DNA of 64,000 nucleotides from Incurvaria masculella. Its lineage: Eukaryota > Arthropoda > Insecta > Lepidoptera > Incurvariidae. Location of the stretch: contig OX335649.1 of assembly GCA_946894095.1 (NCBI GenBank), forward strand, positions 16,572,001 through 16,636,000. Reading direction: 5' to 3'. Positions 42,886 through 54,289 of the stretch are shown here, piece after piece; position 1 is the first letter of the stretch, and each line of letters opens with the position of its first letter. The position numbers and the translations under genes were made by a program. A model generated the notes under the pieces. The model was given only the letters and a program-made list of their open reading frames with translations, had not been told where the DNA came from and searched no databases.

Positions 42886-43335
42886 CGTGACGCCTACATC
42901 GCTGCGCTGCACAAAAGTTCGTTTCGTAAATATTCCCGAACTGTTTTTTCGATTTTATTATGGGAAAGTCATTTCCAGCGTTTTTTTTATTTTCAATATT
43001 TTAAATGAAGGAAGTCGATTTGTTTTGGATACAGATACACCCTCTAAAGCGGTACGGTATTTTTAACCTCAACCTATATATAACGCAATATATAACCACC
43101 GGGATTTATACCGTTCCAGGATAGACTTTACTCTCAGGATAATCGCACGTATTGCTTTAACGTCGGTGGCGTCACTGAGTTGTAAGTTATTTTCCAGCCG
43201 AGTAAGAAACTTGGAAGACGGATTACGCCGAGCTTTCAATGTTTAAAGCGTACCTGGAACATTCGGAGTAAACTCACGCACGTTGTTGCCTTGAACGTAC
43301 ATAAATTAGTGGTGCGATAACCAGAGAAGAGAGTC
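42886..43335. other. Spacer, no gene
   Basis: No gene or recognised repeat. Confidence 0.35.
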
Positions 43336-43339
43336 TTAA

Positions 43340-43810
43340 GGCGCTAGGACTAGCCAACTACTCGCGCCATACAAATGCACTTTTTAACAAATGTAATAAT
43401 ATGTAGTGAAACGCTTCAGCAAATCCAAATAGAACTCCAGACTGATAATGGATTGTTAATATTTTTTTATTCCATCATTTATTTAAATAATAATAAAAAT
43501 AAAAAAGTTGATTTTTCTCATTAGAAATCTGAAAGTCATTCGATTTCTAGATATAAGCAAAAACAGCATATATGCATAAACAAAAAATTCCATTTGCTTT
43601 TAGATTTCTACATTTAGTCAAAAAAGTTCGGAAATGGACACCGTTTCCGCAATGTATTTTGTATAGAAAAAGGAAACATACATTAACGAAAATAATTCGA
43701 TTCCTAGACAAGGAATCATATATTGTAAGGATGACACTTATAATCGTCAGACTTAGTTAGTTAACTTGGGGTGCCTCGTCTAACTTTGCGATTTGGCTAG
43801 TACCAGGCCC
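43340..43810 (-). mobile_element. MITE-4 copy b, inverted (471 bp, TTAA-flanked)
   Basis: Reverse complement of 40855-41325 with few differences and the same length. A perfect TTAA lies on each side (43336-43339 and 43811-43814). The terminal sequences are GGCGCTAGGACTAGCC and GGCTAGTACCAGGCCC. Confidence 0.88.
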
Positions 43811-43814
43811 TTAA

Positions 43815-44132
43815 TTAAACATTTAATTTCGTGGTTCGTCCAACTTTTAACGAAGCATTTTGAATGTTTAATTCCGTTGGGCGTGACGTAATTATGAATG
43901 TATGAAAAAATCTTCATTGTTACAACCCTTTTATTATCTTACTCTCTGTGGTATTTTTACTCCAAATTTTACGAATATATATTTCCTAACATTTTTAACT
44001 CGGCAATGACTACATACTCAGTCCAGAGTATTACCTACCTTTCAGCCAGGAGTAGTTAATATTTGATAATTTTATGTATTTTAATGGATACAACATTACC
44101 GTTATCTCATTAATTTGAGTTTCATTAATTTG
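43815..44132. other. Spacer, no gene
   Basis: AT-rich. The TTTAATTTCGTGG...GAATGTTTAATTCCG inverted pair suggests a further tiny foldback, not bounded. Confidence 0.35.
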
Positions 44133-44240
44133 AGAGCAGGATCTTGCTTCCGACGAATATCACAACCAATACGTTTTCAGATTATTTTCAAAATCTGCAT
44201 ACAATGCTTTAAATGTACATGTCGCTGAAACTCAAATTAG
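44133..44240 (+). mobile_element. SINE-C, plus strand
   Basis: GCAGGATCTTGCTTCCGACG, then TTTTCAGATTATTTTCAAAA and CATGTCGCTGAAACTCAAAT. This is the reverse of the 42798 copy, with a damaged B box. Confidence 0.5.
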
Positions 44241-47200
44241 TTCATATTTATTATCATACATAGGTTTTTGTATCACTCTTTTAATTTACTTGTTTTGTGT
44301 TATCCAATATATAATAAATATATTTTTTTCAACCGAATGAAATTACCTACAAAGAAAGACACATTTATTTCGAAAAAACAAAAACCGCAGACGCAGGAAT
44401 TTACTTCCTGAGAAGTAAATCGGATGTCGGAAAATCATTACCAATTTTGTATGAGCAGAGGCACGTTTGTCGAAGTGCTGTGGTTGTACCGTATAACGCT
44501 CTATATTCTGCCTACCCTTCCGGGTAAATGTTCAATGTTATAGATGTGCCGGCGCCAACTGAGGGAGAAATAAGTGAAAAAATATACATTATCACTAAAA
44601 AAGGGTATGGTTATTTTTACATTGATGTTTATAAGTCACCATCACATCGTCGTTCTAGGCGAGCAATTACATAGTGGCCCGATTTGACAAGTTGGCCCCG
44701 ACATCTGTGCTTAGATATGATATAGCTGGTGCATTACCCGCACATATTATGTAAGAATCAACGAGGAATATTAAGAATATAATGCTTTAAGATTATCTAG
44801 AATCTATATTCAGGTATCCAAATTTCAAATTTATTCGTCCTCTCGAGAACTCGTCTGCAAAGTTTACAAGTCAAGTTACAAGTTTCGAGCAGCTAATGTA
44901 TTTGATGATGGTGGTTTTCATGTTGATGCGATTTCATTTATTTTATACTTTTAGTATAAGTTAGTTAATAGTAAGAACACGCCAAGGGCTGGTTTAAACA
45001 TGTGTTCCGTCCACACAATAATATACCTTAGACCAAAAGGTGGCTGTCAAACTTACATTTTTGGTAGAACAGTCGGACAACGAACAGACTGATAACAAGC
45101 AGTAGCCTTAATTATTTCTAATGAATACGGCATAGAACTGGCTGCTATGCAAAACATATTTGAGCTTATAATAAATACTCGTATTTGCCACTCAACAGGT
45201 CATCTGCAAAGTAAACTTACGGGTATTGAGTCTTATAGAAAACGTTAGGATGCTGTCAGCGAATTGCCTATCCCGATATTGACTGCAATCGATGTGTTGA
45301 TTCAGCCAGCCGTGATTGGATCAAATATTTGATTAATCCGATTGGCTCATTTTGATTGAGATGATTCAATTTTCGCCCTTGCTTACCTGAAGTATATGCC
45401 GTTTGCCTTCCGCGTAACTTGGCGCAGAGTTTTAGTTTATCTAAAGACTCTTTTCCTCGAGATTAAAATGAGAGTTTTGCTACCTTACTAATTGGACTAT
45501 AACCTGCGGCTCCGTACGCGTTAAAGTCCGACCAAACGTAATTTTTTTTTGCGTCTATTTTTAGACCCAATGCTCTGCACTAAGCTACTTTGGGCGATGG
45601 TAGCCTGTAATTGATAGGTACAATACTCACAATACTTACGTCAAAACGTAGAAACCTTATAAAATATCGGATGAGAAGTTCTCAAGTTATAAGCGGACAG
45701 ACATTTTCTCCACAAATAAGAATTTTAGGTTAGGTTAGGTTAAGTAGGCTTGTGATTGTCAAAAGAAGTATTTTATCGTTAGATGGCGGCTTACAAATCG
45801 GTTAGGTTGCTATATCAGACTTAATCGCAGTGGGATGCATGCAATGCCTCCATAGAAAACACATAAACTTCATGAAATGTTGCCGTAGAACCTTCCTTTT
45901 TTTTTTTTTAAACTGACAGTTGAGTGTCGTTATTCGCAATTCCCTATGCTACGGGTGATAACTGTTTACATGCTCTTAATGTTATACTAAGTTTTTAAAA
46001 ATTTTGATTATAAAATATATTGTCAAAGTCTACGTCTGTATGTTTAATTTTTTTTATATAACTTTTAGATTGAAAAATATTGGCTAACATTGGAAAAAAG
46101 TTGTATTTTTTACCTCCATTTTAGAATTTAGTTTAGTGAAAAATATACATATTTACAAAAAAAATCCAAACATACGGACATGGAATAAAGCTTTTTCAAG
46201 TGATTTGACAACTTTTAGGGGTAGGGAACCGTTAGGGCCTGCAAGATAATTTCGCTTAATTTATTGACGAAATACGGTTTTGAGGTAACTAATGTTTCAG
46301 AGACACCAGAGATCAGCGTAGAGCAAATTGCTGCAATCCAAACGCAATAATAATGGACAGAGTTGAATGTCTCTTTGATATTTCATAAGCAACAATCCTT
46401 CATATTGCTCCTAGGGATAATTTTTGATACGTATTTACGCCTTTTTCCTCCTTTACCGGACGGAATGGCATTCAGCAGCCTACCCGAACACGTCTTGTGA
46501 CAACGGAAGTACGATGCGATGTTCTGTCCTCGTCCTGTTCATATTGTTAGTAGTAAATTAAGTAATTTTGAATGATTCCTTTTAATTATTTAACGAGTAA
46601 CCGGCCGTGAAAAGTGGGGATATGGATAGTTTTAAACATGTTTAAATAATAAATACAAATTATCGCATATGTGTGAAGAAAAGACACTAATGATTTCTAA
46701 GGGATCTGGATTTGGGCATTCTCCTTTGCGTATAGCAGAATGCGACGTGCCTTATTCTGCTAATTGATAACTGCGCGCGTTATGTTTGTGTTTTCTCAAA
46801 ACCTCATGTTTCGCGCGAAATGGTATTCTACTAACGCAGTTTGCAAAACGCATGCGTTGTGTTTGGGTTTTGTTCGCAAACTCGTAACGCGCGCTCCGTG
46901 TTCTCATGGGCCGTGTGTTTTGCCGAAAACTTGCGGTTTTGAGAATTATATTTGTCAAATTCGGAGCATCGCATCGCCGAACTTCGAATATCACTTTTCT
47001 ACATTACGTTGGCATATCGCTATCTCTTTCTTTTTCGTATGTCATATTTGAGTGAGAAAATAATTGTCAAAATCGTGACAGGTTATTTTACCCTGTAGGC
47101 GGCGCGCAAGACAAACCACTCCATAGACAATTACAAAACGCGTGCATGAATTAGCTGAATACCGATTTTTGGAAACCGCACTCGAAACTTAGCGTGTTAT

Positions 47201-47845
47201 GTTTGACGGAAACATAACTTATACGGAATGATTTGAAATTGGACAAATAGCAGAATCGGGCTTCTTGCCAGTATACGTTACAAATCAAAACAACAGATCT
47301 ATGTACGTCCAGATATACAGAGTTGCCACCGCTCCGGGTAAAATAAGCCAAATTCGATTACGAAATTCGTATCTATGTCGGTCACGTCTCATTTCCGGCT
47401 CCGGAAACTCGAAAAAGGAGCCTGCGAAATTTATTATGATTTCGCGCTTTGCTCGGAGCCGACTCGAGCCTTGGCGCTCTTTGAGGCGGGCAGCAATCGC
47501 GCTGAAAGGAAAGGAAATAATGTGTACGGGAGCTTTGCAGGTAAAGATTTACACATGAAAAGGCGATGCGTACTCGGAGGCATTCGCGCGAACAACTTCA
47601 TTTCTATTTCGTTTTTCCGCTTATATCCGATGCTCTCGGCGAATCAAATGGATTAACGGCGAATAGGGTTTCGTAATAACGAGGCTGTTTCCGTTTTCGA
47701 TTAGCTATTATGTATTTGTGTTGAGGATAATTATATATTAGGGTGTATGCCCGCGACTCAGTCTGCGTTTTAGGTCTGACGTAAAACCGTCGGGTTTTCT
47801 ACGATACATTTCATAGTTAACAGATTTGAATTAAGATTAAGTAAA
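44241..47845. other. Long repeat-poor stretch without a recognised gene
   Basis: 3.6 kb. It holds three tandem TTAGG-type units at about 45728, a weak palindrome at about 45960-46230 built on CTGTATGTTTAATTTTTTTT, and a GCGCGCGTTATG-rich patch at 46760-46900. The GC-richer segment 47390-47660 has overlapping open frames in two phases and a CAG/GTAAAG donor-like site at 47538, but no recognisable protein. Confidence 0.4.
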
Positions 47846-47849
47846 CCTT

Positions 47850-48083
47850 GGCGCGGTCTGGTTCCAATAGGTGGGTCGAACCCCACGTAAAACTGTCCTT
47901 ACCAAAATTAGGGTTAATACCGCCCTGGTTGGCACAATTTCACTGAATAAAAAGTGAACGAAGCGGCAGTGTCAATCGCTCCCATGTCGTGTGTTGGAGT
48001 TCTATCATTTTTTTTATGCGACCTGACATGGATGGCTAATACCACACAATAGGTGTGGCATTAGTCATCCATATCCGATTCCT
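47850..48083. mobile_element. SINE-A, broken copy with inverted tail pieces
   Basis: 47850-48007 is a plus-strand body fragment (GTAAAACTGTCC, TTAATACCGCCCTGGTTGG, CATGTCGTGTGTTGG). 48008-48050 is a minus-strand tail (T-run, ATGCGACCTGACATGGATGG), and 48049-48080 is plus-strand again (GTGTGGCATTAGTCATCC). This is a rearranged or snap-back arrangement. Confidence 0.6.
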
Positions 48084-48087
48084 TTAA

Positions 48088-48419
48088 GAGGATAATGAGG
48101 TGATCGAGTTCTATACAATGGCTGATGCCTGTTTCCTCACTCAAATTAAGAAATATGTTTCCGAAATTGAGAGCTACGTCTATAAGTTTTGATTTTTTTG
48201 ATAACTAAACTTATATCCATTATATACGCCCTTAAACATTTTACACAAATCTTTAGAGGCTTATATCATGGATATAAGATAAGTTAGTGAGAAAAAAAAA
48301 CGTACGGACGTAGCCCTCAGTTGCTTGTTTAATTTCAGAAATGCAGAAAAATATTTCTTTATTTGAATGAGGAAACATGCACGAGCTATTATATGGAACT
48401 CGATCACCTAATTATCCTC
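48088..48419. mobile_element. MITE-6, palindromic, TTAA-flanked (332 bp)
   Basis: The ends GAGGATAATGAGGTGATCGAG and its inverted partner (right arm reversed: GAGGATAATTAGGTGATCG) give arms of about 80 bp. TTAA lies at 48084-48087 and 48420-48423. No ORF; TTAA target as for MITE-4 and MITE-5. Confidence 0.8.
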
Positions 48420-49159
48420 TTAACGGGTGTAAGTCCAGTTGTTACGGTTTTTTGGTTTTGTTGTAAGACAGCACCTTTCGAGAATTCGCACCATTAACGG
48501 CAACGTCCAAGGACGGGAGCTTGCCTAGTGGGCTCCAGTGCCAAACACGATCAAACGCTTGGAGATGTCTAATACCACAGATATTCTCGATATAGTTTTT
48601 AAGATGTGGTTAAAATAAACATTTCGCTGGAAAAAAAAATTCTCAAAGTGGGCGGTCGACGAAATAAGTTTGAGAACCTCTGTGATAGTGTAATGCTCGC
48701 CCAAGTCGCCTCTAACATCCAGAACGGTACGAGTATTTCGCCGAACGCGCTGCGGGACCTTCAGATGAGACTTTTCCTCGTCGGCATTTTCTCGTGTTTT
48801 CCAGGAGCATCGGAGCGGCGCGTTCGTGTCAATAATAAAGACAAAAGGGAGTGTTTAGCGTCGACCGTAAATATTATTTTCCGAATCATGTTACAGCGGG
48901 GGTAGATTTCTTGTTGCGTGGGCGGTCCATTACCGACTCTAATGGTCTCTACGCAGACACGCTCCAGACATCTAACAAAGTGTACAACAAGCTAGTGGCG
49001 TTTATTGTTTACGAGTATAGTTTATTCATCATCCATGACAATCCAGGCGAAGTTTCTTATCGGTTCTTGTTTGCCAGAAGTCATTGGAACGGCGAAATAC
49101 GAATCGGAGTGTATAATTTACATCTAATGGACTAAATAAAGAAACTGAAACTGAAAGTA
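48420..49159. other. Sequence with a hAT-like terminus and no supported gene
   Basis: Around 48640-48682 the minus strand reads CAGAGGTTCTCAAACTT, a hAT-type end. Two long plus-strand frames (48606-48905 and 48851-49135) overlap in different phases and resemble no family. ACTAAATAAAGAAACTGAAA at 49132 has a poly-A-signal look but no gene to go with it. Confidence 0.35.
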
Positions 49160-49848
49160 CACTGCACCCGGATTTGTCATATTTTATCACTAGCCAGTTC
49201 AACAGTCACATCGTTGAAAATCATGGCCAAGTCGGCCAGAAACTTCCAGGACTGGATTTTTTTGGAAAAAAATCCAGAAACTGGATTTTTTTTAACGTCC
49301 ACTTAGGCTGAGATAAATAGTCGTAACAAAAAGTAAGGCTAACGAAAAGTAGTACTTTGTGACGTCACTTGGACACATTTTGTATGGACGAAATCTCAGG
49401 ATGAGATAAATAGTCGTCACTGAAACTAATGCTAACGCAAAGTAGTACTTTGTGACGTCAATTGGCATTGCTTTGAGATTTCATCCATACAAAATGTGTC
49501 AAAGTGACGTCACAAAGTACTACTTTCCGTTAGCCTTAGTTTTTGTTACGACTATTTATCTCAGCCTCAAAGTAATGCAAATTGACGTCACAAAGTACTA
49601 CTTTTCGTTAGTCTTAGTTTCTGTTACGACTATTTATCTCAGCCTTAGTCTTATTGTAAAAGGTAAGTGTTTGCAACTGTTTACAGACCTACTACGCAAC
49701 ATCTATGCTATCATACAAACACTTTTGTAAACTTAGACTAAGTGGACGTTGAAAAAAAAACAGCGGAGTTTCTTTCCAGTTCTTCTTCGCTGTGTTTTGT
49801 TTTGCTGAACTGGCCGATGCTAAAATATGACAAATCCGAGTGCAATGG
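49160..49848. mobile_element. MITE-7, 690-bp compound palindrome
   Basis: The outer arms CGGATTTGTCATATTTTA and the reversed right arm are identical over that block, then GCCAGTTCA pairs. Within lie four ordered copies, two each way, of a module with GAGATAAATAGTCGT and AGTAGTACTTTGTGACGTCA. An AACGTCCACTTAG pair surrounds the modules. No transposase frame is present. Confidence 0.82.
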
Positions 49849-49896
49849 CTTGTTTTCTTTGCCTTCAATAAAGTTGGGAAGGGGTCCGTTATTTTT

Positions 49897-49944
49897 TTAA
49901 ATTTCGCAAGGGATCGACGACCACAAAAAGTTTAAGAAACCCTG
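49897..49944 (-). mobile_element. hAT-like terminus fragment
   Basis: The minus strand begins CAGGGTTTCTTAAACTTTTT and GTGGTCGTCGATCCC, the style of hAT ends. No partner end was found nearby, so this is a remnant. Confidence 0.4.
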
Positions 49945-50455
49945 CCTCAGCGCAACCTTGAGAAGAGACTAACGTAAAACGCTCCTGTCGCTGTGGGACT
50001 TGTCTCAATTTCGTGAACACTGCCATATGGAATGAGGGTAACACATTTCATAGCTTTATCTGTGACGTGGGCCTAACAGTCGCGGCTATTTGCCCAACCA
50101 TCGTCTCACTTTAACTGACAGGTTTATAATTGTTATTACAGCAGTGTGTAAGTAATAAGTATTTACTTGCCCCCAGATAAATTATTTGTTTTGTTTGTCT
50201 TTTTCTTGTGATTTATAGATTTTTTATAGATTTATTAATTAAAAAAAAAAAACAGTTTACACACGGCATAAAACTAAAAATGTTCTGCTGTAGGCTGTGA
50301 GATTTGCTGTGCGGGTTTCGGTACTTAAAAATAATACAATTGGACACACTGCATTTCATCCCATGCATGCCGTAAGAGCCGACTAAGGTAATGGTGATTC
50401 GCGGTTCGGATTCAACGAAAAACGGTAGGTCTCCTTTTCTTATTTACTTACTTAA
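49945..50455. other. Spacer, no gene
   Basis: AT-rich; nothing recognised. Confidence 0.4.
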
Positions 50456-50690
50456 GAACGGCCCGTAAGCTATGCTCCCCATACAAACGTAGTTTACTAA
50501 TCATTTGGAAACCGCTATTCCAATTAAATTGATATTTAATATCTAATATCGGGTAACAAATATCTGTGTCTGCATGCTTTTGTTTTTTTGAAAAATACAA
50601 ACCGAATGAAATGAAAGCAAAAAGAAAATCTTTATACGAATTTTGTTTTCTCTGTGGTTTGACCCAGAACACATTTACCAAAACACGTTG
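50456..50690. mobile_element. MITE-5, one arm only
   Basis: After TTAA (50452-50455), GAACGGCCCGTAAGC, then the arm and loop of MITE-5 as at 56530-56897 in reverse. The second arm is missing. Confidence 0.75.
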
Positions 50691-51069
50691 CGTTCGTCTC
50701 GCGTCCGAACGTACTTTGCATCAACTAGCACGCTTTAGATTCGATTTATATGTGCACCTGATATTACTTTGTCTCGGAAGTTGTGGAGTCGAGCTTCGCA
50801 CGGCTGAGCGGGCTGCAGGCGGGGCGGGCGCCCGTCGAGTGTCAAGTGTGACATTACTCTTTTATGGCAATGAATAACTCATCAGATGTCCCGTCCCGGT
50901 GGCTCGCTACTGTCCCGGGGACCGGAGGCGCGCTTCATGTGCCCGGACCTAGGGCTACCATGTGCGAATTAGAAATTAGGAAAGTCCTGACAATAAGCCT
51001 GACTTTCCAAAAAAAAAACCATGAAAAGGTCGTCAGAAAATCTGACTGGAGTCAGCTGCCCTCAACAAG
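50691..51069. other. GC-richer unique patch
   Basis: 50690-50960 is GC-rich (GGCTGCAGGCGGGGCGGGCG). No gene or splice evidence. Candidate regulatory DNA only. Confidence 0.3.
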
Positions 51070-51252
51070 TGCGAGTCGGACTCGCAAGCGAAGCACTATG
51101 CAAAACAATCACGTTTCTTGTATGGGAACCCCATGTTCAATGTAGCCGTGCTCATAAACGGAAGGTCCTGGCGTGGCACCTTATTCCTTCGGGAATGCGG
51201 TGTGAGCGTTAGCATGGCGTTAGCCATCCATGTCCAGTTACATAAAAAACAA
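51070..51252 (+). mobile_element. Chimeric repeat: Repeat-R head joined to SINE-A tail
   Basis: AGTGCGAGTCGGACTCGCAA through CTTGTATGGGAACCCC is Repeat-R. It passes without a gap into ATGTTCAATGTAGCCGTGC and the SINE-A 3' end up to CCATGTCCAGTTACAT and an A-run. The junction is near 51133. Confidence 0.65.
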
Positions 51253-51729
51253 TATCCAATCATATTCCACCCTTCCTTGAAAATATGTGAAAACTGATTC
51301 TAGGCAGAGGATCTCTTTTGAGAGATCCCAAGTAGCACTTTTGACCCTATGCGCAATATTCCGATATCACTCAACAGTGAAAAGGTTTCCCGAGCTTTAT
51401 TAGGGTGTTCGGGCCCAACCCAACCCGATATTGAAAAGGTTTGATGTTCTGTCTCGAATGGCATTGGCATGTCTTGACTGTAAAATGGAGCCCCTTGTCT
51501 AGTGAGTAGGCGAGACGCTTTATTCTGCCGCTGGTTATCGTTTGTTAGAGTCCCATTTTGCTAAACGATAGGAATATAGAAATATTATTAAGAAATGGCA
51601 AAGTGAGGGCATGTGCCTTGATGATTGATGTTTTTTTTATTTATTTTTTAAATATTAATCAAGGTAACCGACCACTCGCTTTCGTAAATAAAGTTACTTA
51701 TACGTTCATGTTCTCTTTTTATGTTTAGC
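51253..51729. other. Spacer, no gene
   Basis: A short hairpin, GAGGATCTCTTTTGAGAGATCC, lies near 51308 (given here as GGATCTCTTTTGAGAGATCC). Otherwise featureless. Confidence 0.4.
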
Positions 51730-52080
51730 GTGGTAGATGGCGTACGCTAGGCCTTCGCATAAGTGACGTTACGACGCCCATGGTCTTTCAAACTTTCACG
51801 TGGGCCGCCAAAACCATGCCTGCCGGCAAAATGCTTCTTCACGCCATGTTTGAAGGACCCAAGGTTGTACTTTGGGTGAAATACCTCGGCGTCCATTCCA
51901 TAGTTTGCTGACCCGAATTCGAATGTCGACTGTGAATGGGTGCGTTCCTGCCTGTTTCGCGATGAGCGATGGTAGAAAGTGGATGGAGAGACAGCGTTAT
52001 GCAGCTCCGACGAGCATTCTTATTGGTAGAGATGATAGAAAATAGAGAGATAGAGAGACCCTTCATCACTTCTGAGTTGG
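51730..52080 (-). pseudogene. CR1-like LINE tail, minus strand
   Basis: The minus strand encodes, with frameshifts, DAEVFHPKYNLGSFKHGVKK and HFAGRHGFGG, and upstream a decayed finger-like segment matching 13390-13560. The element end GGGCGTCGTAACGTCA is at the left. Confidence 0.68.
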
Positions 52081-53564
52081 AGGGTCTCTACATGGATACC
52101 TATCTTTAATTCCTATTTACAATCAGATAATCCCAAAGGCGGGCGTAATCGCAAATTTAATCATTTCAGCTCTGTAAAGCCTTCCCGGCACCTGCTCAAT
52201 GTACATAAAGTTGCTTAAGGGGCTTGTTAAATGCGGGCCAAAGGTAGCAGAATATAGAACATGCAAAATAAGGTAATAAAACATATTATATTCTGATTAC
52301 AATGCATCCGAACCAGAATTTTAATCTGCCACCTTCCGATTAACCCTTGATGATAACCTAACCTTACCGACTGAACTAAACGACGATGCATAACCCAAAG
52401 ATTCCAACTCACCCACCAAATGATCTCTCCTCTGTTTACAAGATGGATATCAGATTTCCATTATTATTCGTACAATAAGGCAATTTGCTGTCGTCAACAA
52501 AGATGATTTTCGTATCAAAACTAGAGTCAGCCCGAATTTCCCTTGATGTTTTACATGTTTTTAATGGTGACTTTTATCTTTTATAAATGCATATGTCCGA
52601 CATTAAAATTGTGTGTGTTTTTAGTTAGTTCATGTGATCTTATTTGGTTTTTTTTATAATTTGGTTACGTGTTGATTAATTTGTCGAGCCTCGAAAGTTT
52701 TATAGGTATTACTTAATGTTTTTTTCGTGTTTTTCCTATTATGTTTTTCCACTCAGGTGAAACAGATTTTTCTCTCATTTAATGTAAGTCGTAAGTGTTG
52801 TCCTGACCAGTGTTAAATCAACGCAGTAGTTCACTCATCAAGAGGGATCTGCATCACAAATTAGTATGTTGACTTTTGTAAATCGTTTCAAACTGTGTGT
52901 TGGGAAGCAAATTAATGTATTTACTTTCTTTCTTTCGTCTGTCGACGAATCATCAAAACGACACATTTTGTGACGTGATTACATTGAAGACAGCTCCCGG
53001 GGCTGGCGTAGCCATGCGATCTATCAAGTTTGTCGGAAGTAGCTTCCCTCGCGCGGAGTGCCGCTAAAAGCCCGAGTGGGAAGGAATTCGGTTAACGTCG
53101 AACAGCGACGCCAGTGTTGCCGCTTTGTCCATCAAGCTAACTCATTTCCACGATTCGTAATGAGGTTGCCATTTCATTATGAACATCACCTTTTGTTTCC
53201 GATTCGTACAGATTACCCGTTTAGTATTAATCAATCAAATTGTTCACAACTCGGTTCACAAGTTTGCACGATCGGAGTAAATCTGAATTTTACGGATTAC
53301 ACGTTTAAATTCATCTATCAAATTATTCACGAGCTCGCAAGACCGGAGAATGAAAGAATGAAATGAGCATGAATTGAATCCAATTAGCAGTTTCGGGCTG
53401 GGGTAAATGAAACCGCAGGAGCACTTTCGCAACGGCTGCTGTGCCTTTAGAGCTATTCTAAGCAATAAGGTCAGCTGGTTGTTAGTGTGAAGAAGAAACA
53501 AATGAAACTGATAAAGTTGACCTGCTTCTTTGTTCAGCCACAGTATAGTGCGTTCGGCACAGGA
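52081..53564. other. Unique sequence, no gene supported
   Basis: A GC-richer patch at 52985-53110, then 53140-53400 rich in palindromic TTCACAA/TTCACGAGCTCG-like words. A candidate regulatory zone, not a gene. Confidence 0.35.
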
Positions 53565-53681
53565 CGTGTATTCTTGGCATTCAGTCATTGCGGATTCAGT
53601 AGAGTTAACAGAAGAAGAATTTACTTTGACATTACTGTTAACTCTACTGAATCCGCAATGACTGAATGCCAAGAATACACG
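53565..53681. repeat. Perfect 47-bp inverted repeat (hairpin)
   Basis: The arms 53565-53611 and 53635-53681 are exact reverse complements over all 47 bases (starting CGTGTATTCTTGGCATTCAG), with a 23-base loop. Flanks do not pair. No second copy is in the window. It could be a very young foldback or a hairpin-RNA locus. Confidence 0.9.
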
Positions 53682-54203
53682 CTCAGAACTCAATTCTTGT
53701 CTTTCCGCTTTCCGTTGGTTGGTTTGGTATTATTAACTGATTTTGTGTTTGAAGAACGGCAACGCCCTCTTTATCCGTAGTATTTTAAATCTATTTAATG
53801 TAAGTTTCGCAAGTTCGAGTTTTCCTTGGAATATATGAAATGAAATTTATTTGTGTACTTATGGGTAAACAAGACTTTACATATTTTATTCAGTATCTCC
53901 ACAAGTTTCCAGTTACGACGTACAAAAGAAAACACATTTTTTAAATATGGACAGAGAATACAAAATTTTGAAACTTAAAACTTGCTAGTGTGTATAAATC
54001 CTTCTACTGAGTAAATGCTTTGTTTTACTAACCAATCGTACAATTGACCTTTATACAAATCATAGGTACTTGTGGTGTCTGGTCTTATTACAAAATATGG
54101 TTTAGTTTTCGGCTGTAAATGACCCTTTTCTGTACAATTTAAATATTTTTTCTTTGCAACTGAACGTCGGTATGATATTTTTGAGATTACCGCGGTCGTT
54201 AGA
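53682..54203. other. Spacer between two hairpins
   Basis: No gene or recognised repeat. Confidence 0.4.
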
Positions 54204-54289
54204 CATGTTTGAAAAATGTTACGGCTTTTCACGTGGCAGGAAGAGAATGTCTCTTCCTGACGCGTGAAAAGCCGTAGCATTCAAACATG
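54204..54289. repeat. 86-nt near-perfect hairpin
   Basis: CATGTTTGAAAAATGTTACGG pairs imperfectly with CCGTAGCATTCAAACATG, and CTTTTCACG...GGAAGAGA pairs with TCTCTTCC...CGTGAAAAG. The loop is 3 bases (ATG). The size resembles a pre-miRNA, but the tiny loop and long perfect stem fit a foldback repeat better. It directly abuts a SINE-A copy. Confidence 0.75.

Noticed and set aside
45725..45745. Interstitial telomere
   Set aside because: Only about three TTAGG-type units; far too short to be more than chance or a minor insertion.
47265..47656. Exon with a CAG/GTAAAG donor at 47538
   Set aside because: Two phases are open together, no acceptor fits well, and neither product is recognisable. 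Retained only as a GC-rich island.
54204..54289. Canonical microRNA gene
   Set aside because: A 3-base loop and a nearly perfect long stem next to a SINE are more typical of a foldback repeat. Kept only as a low-confidence small-RNA candidate.
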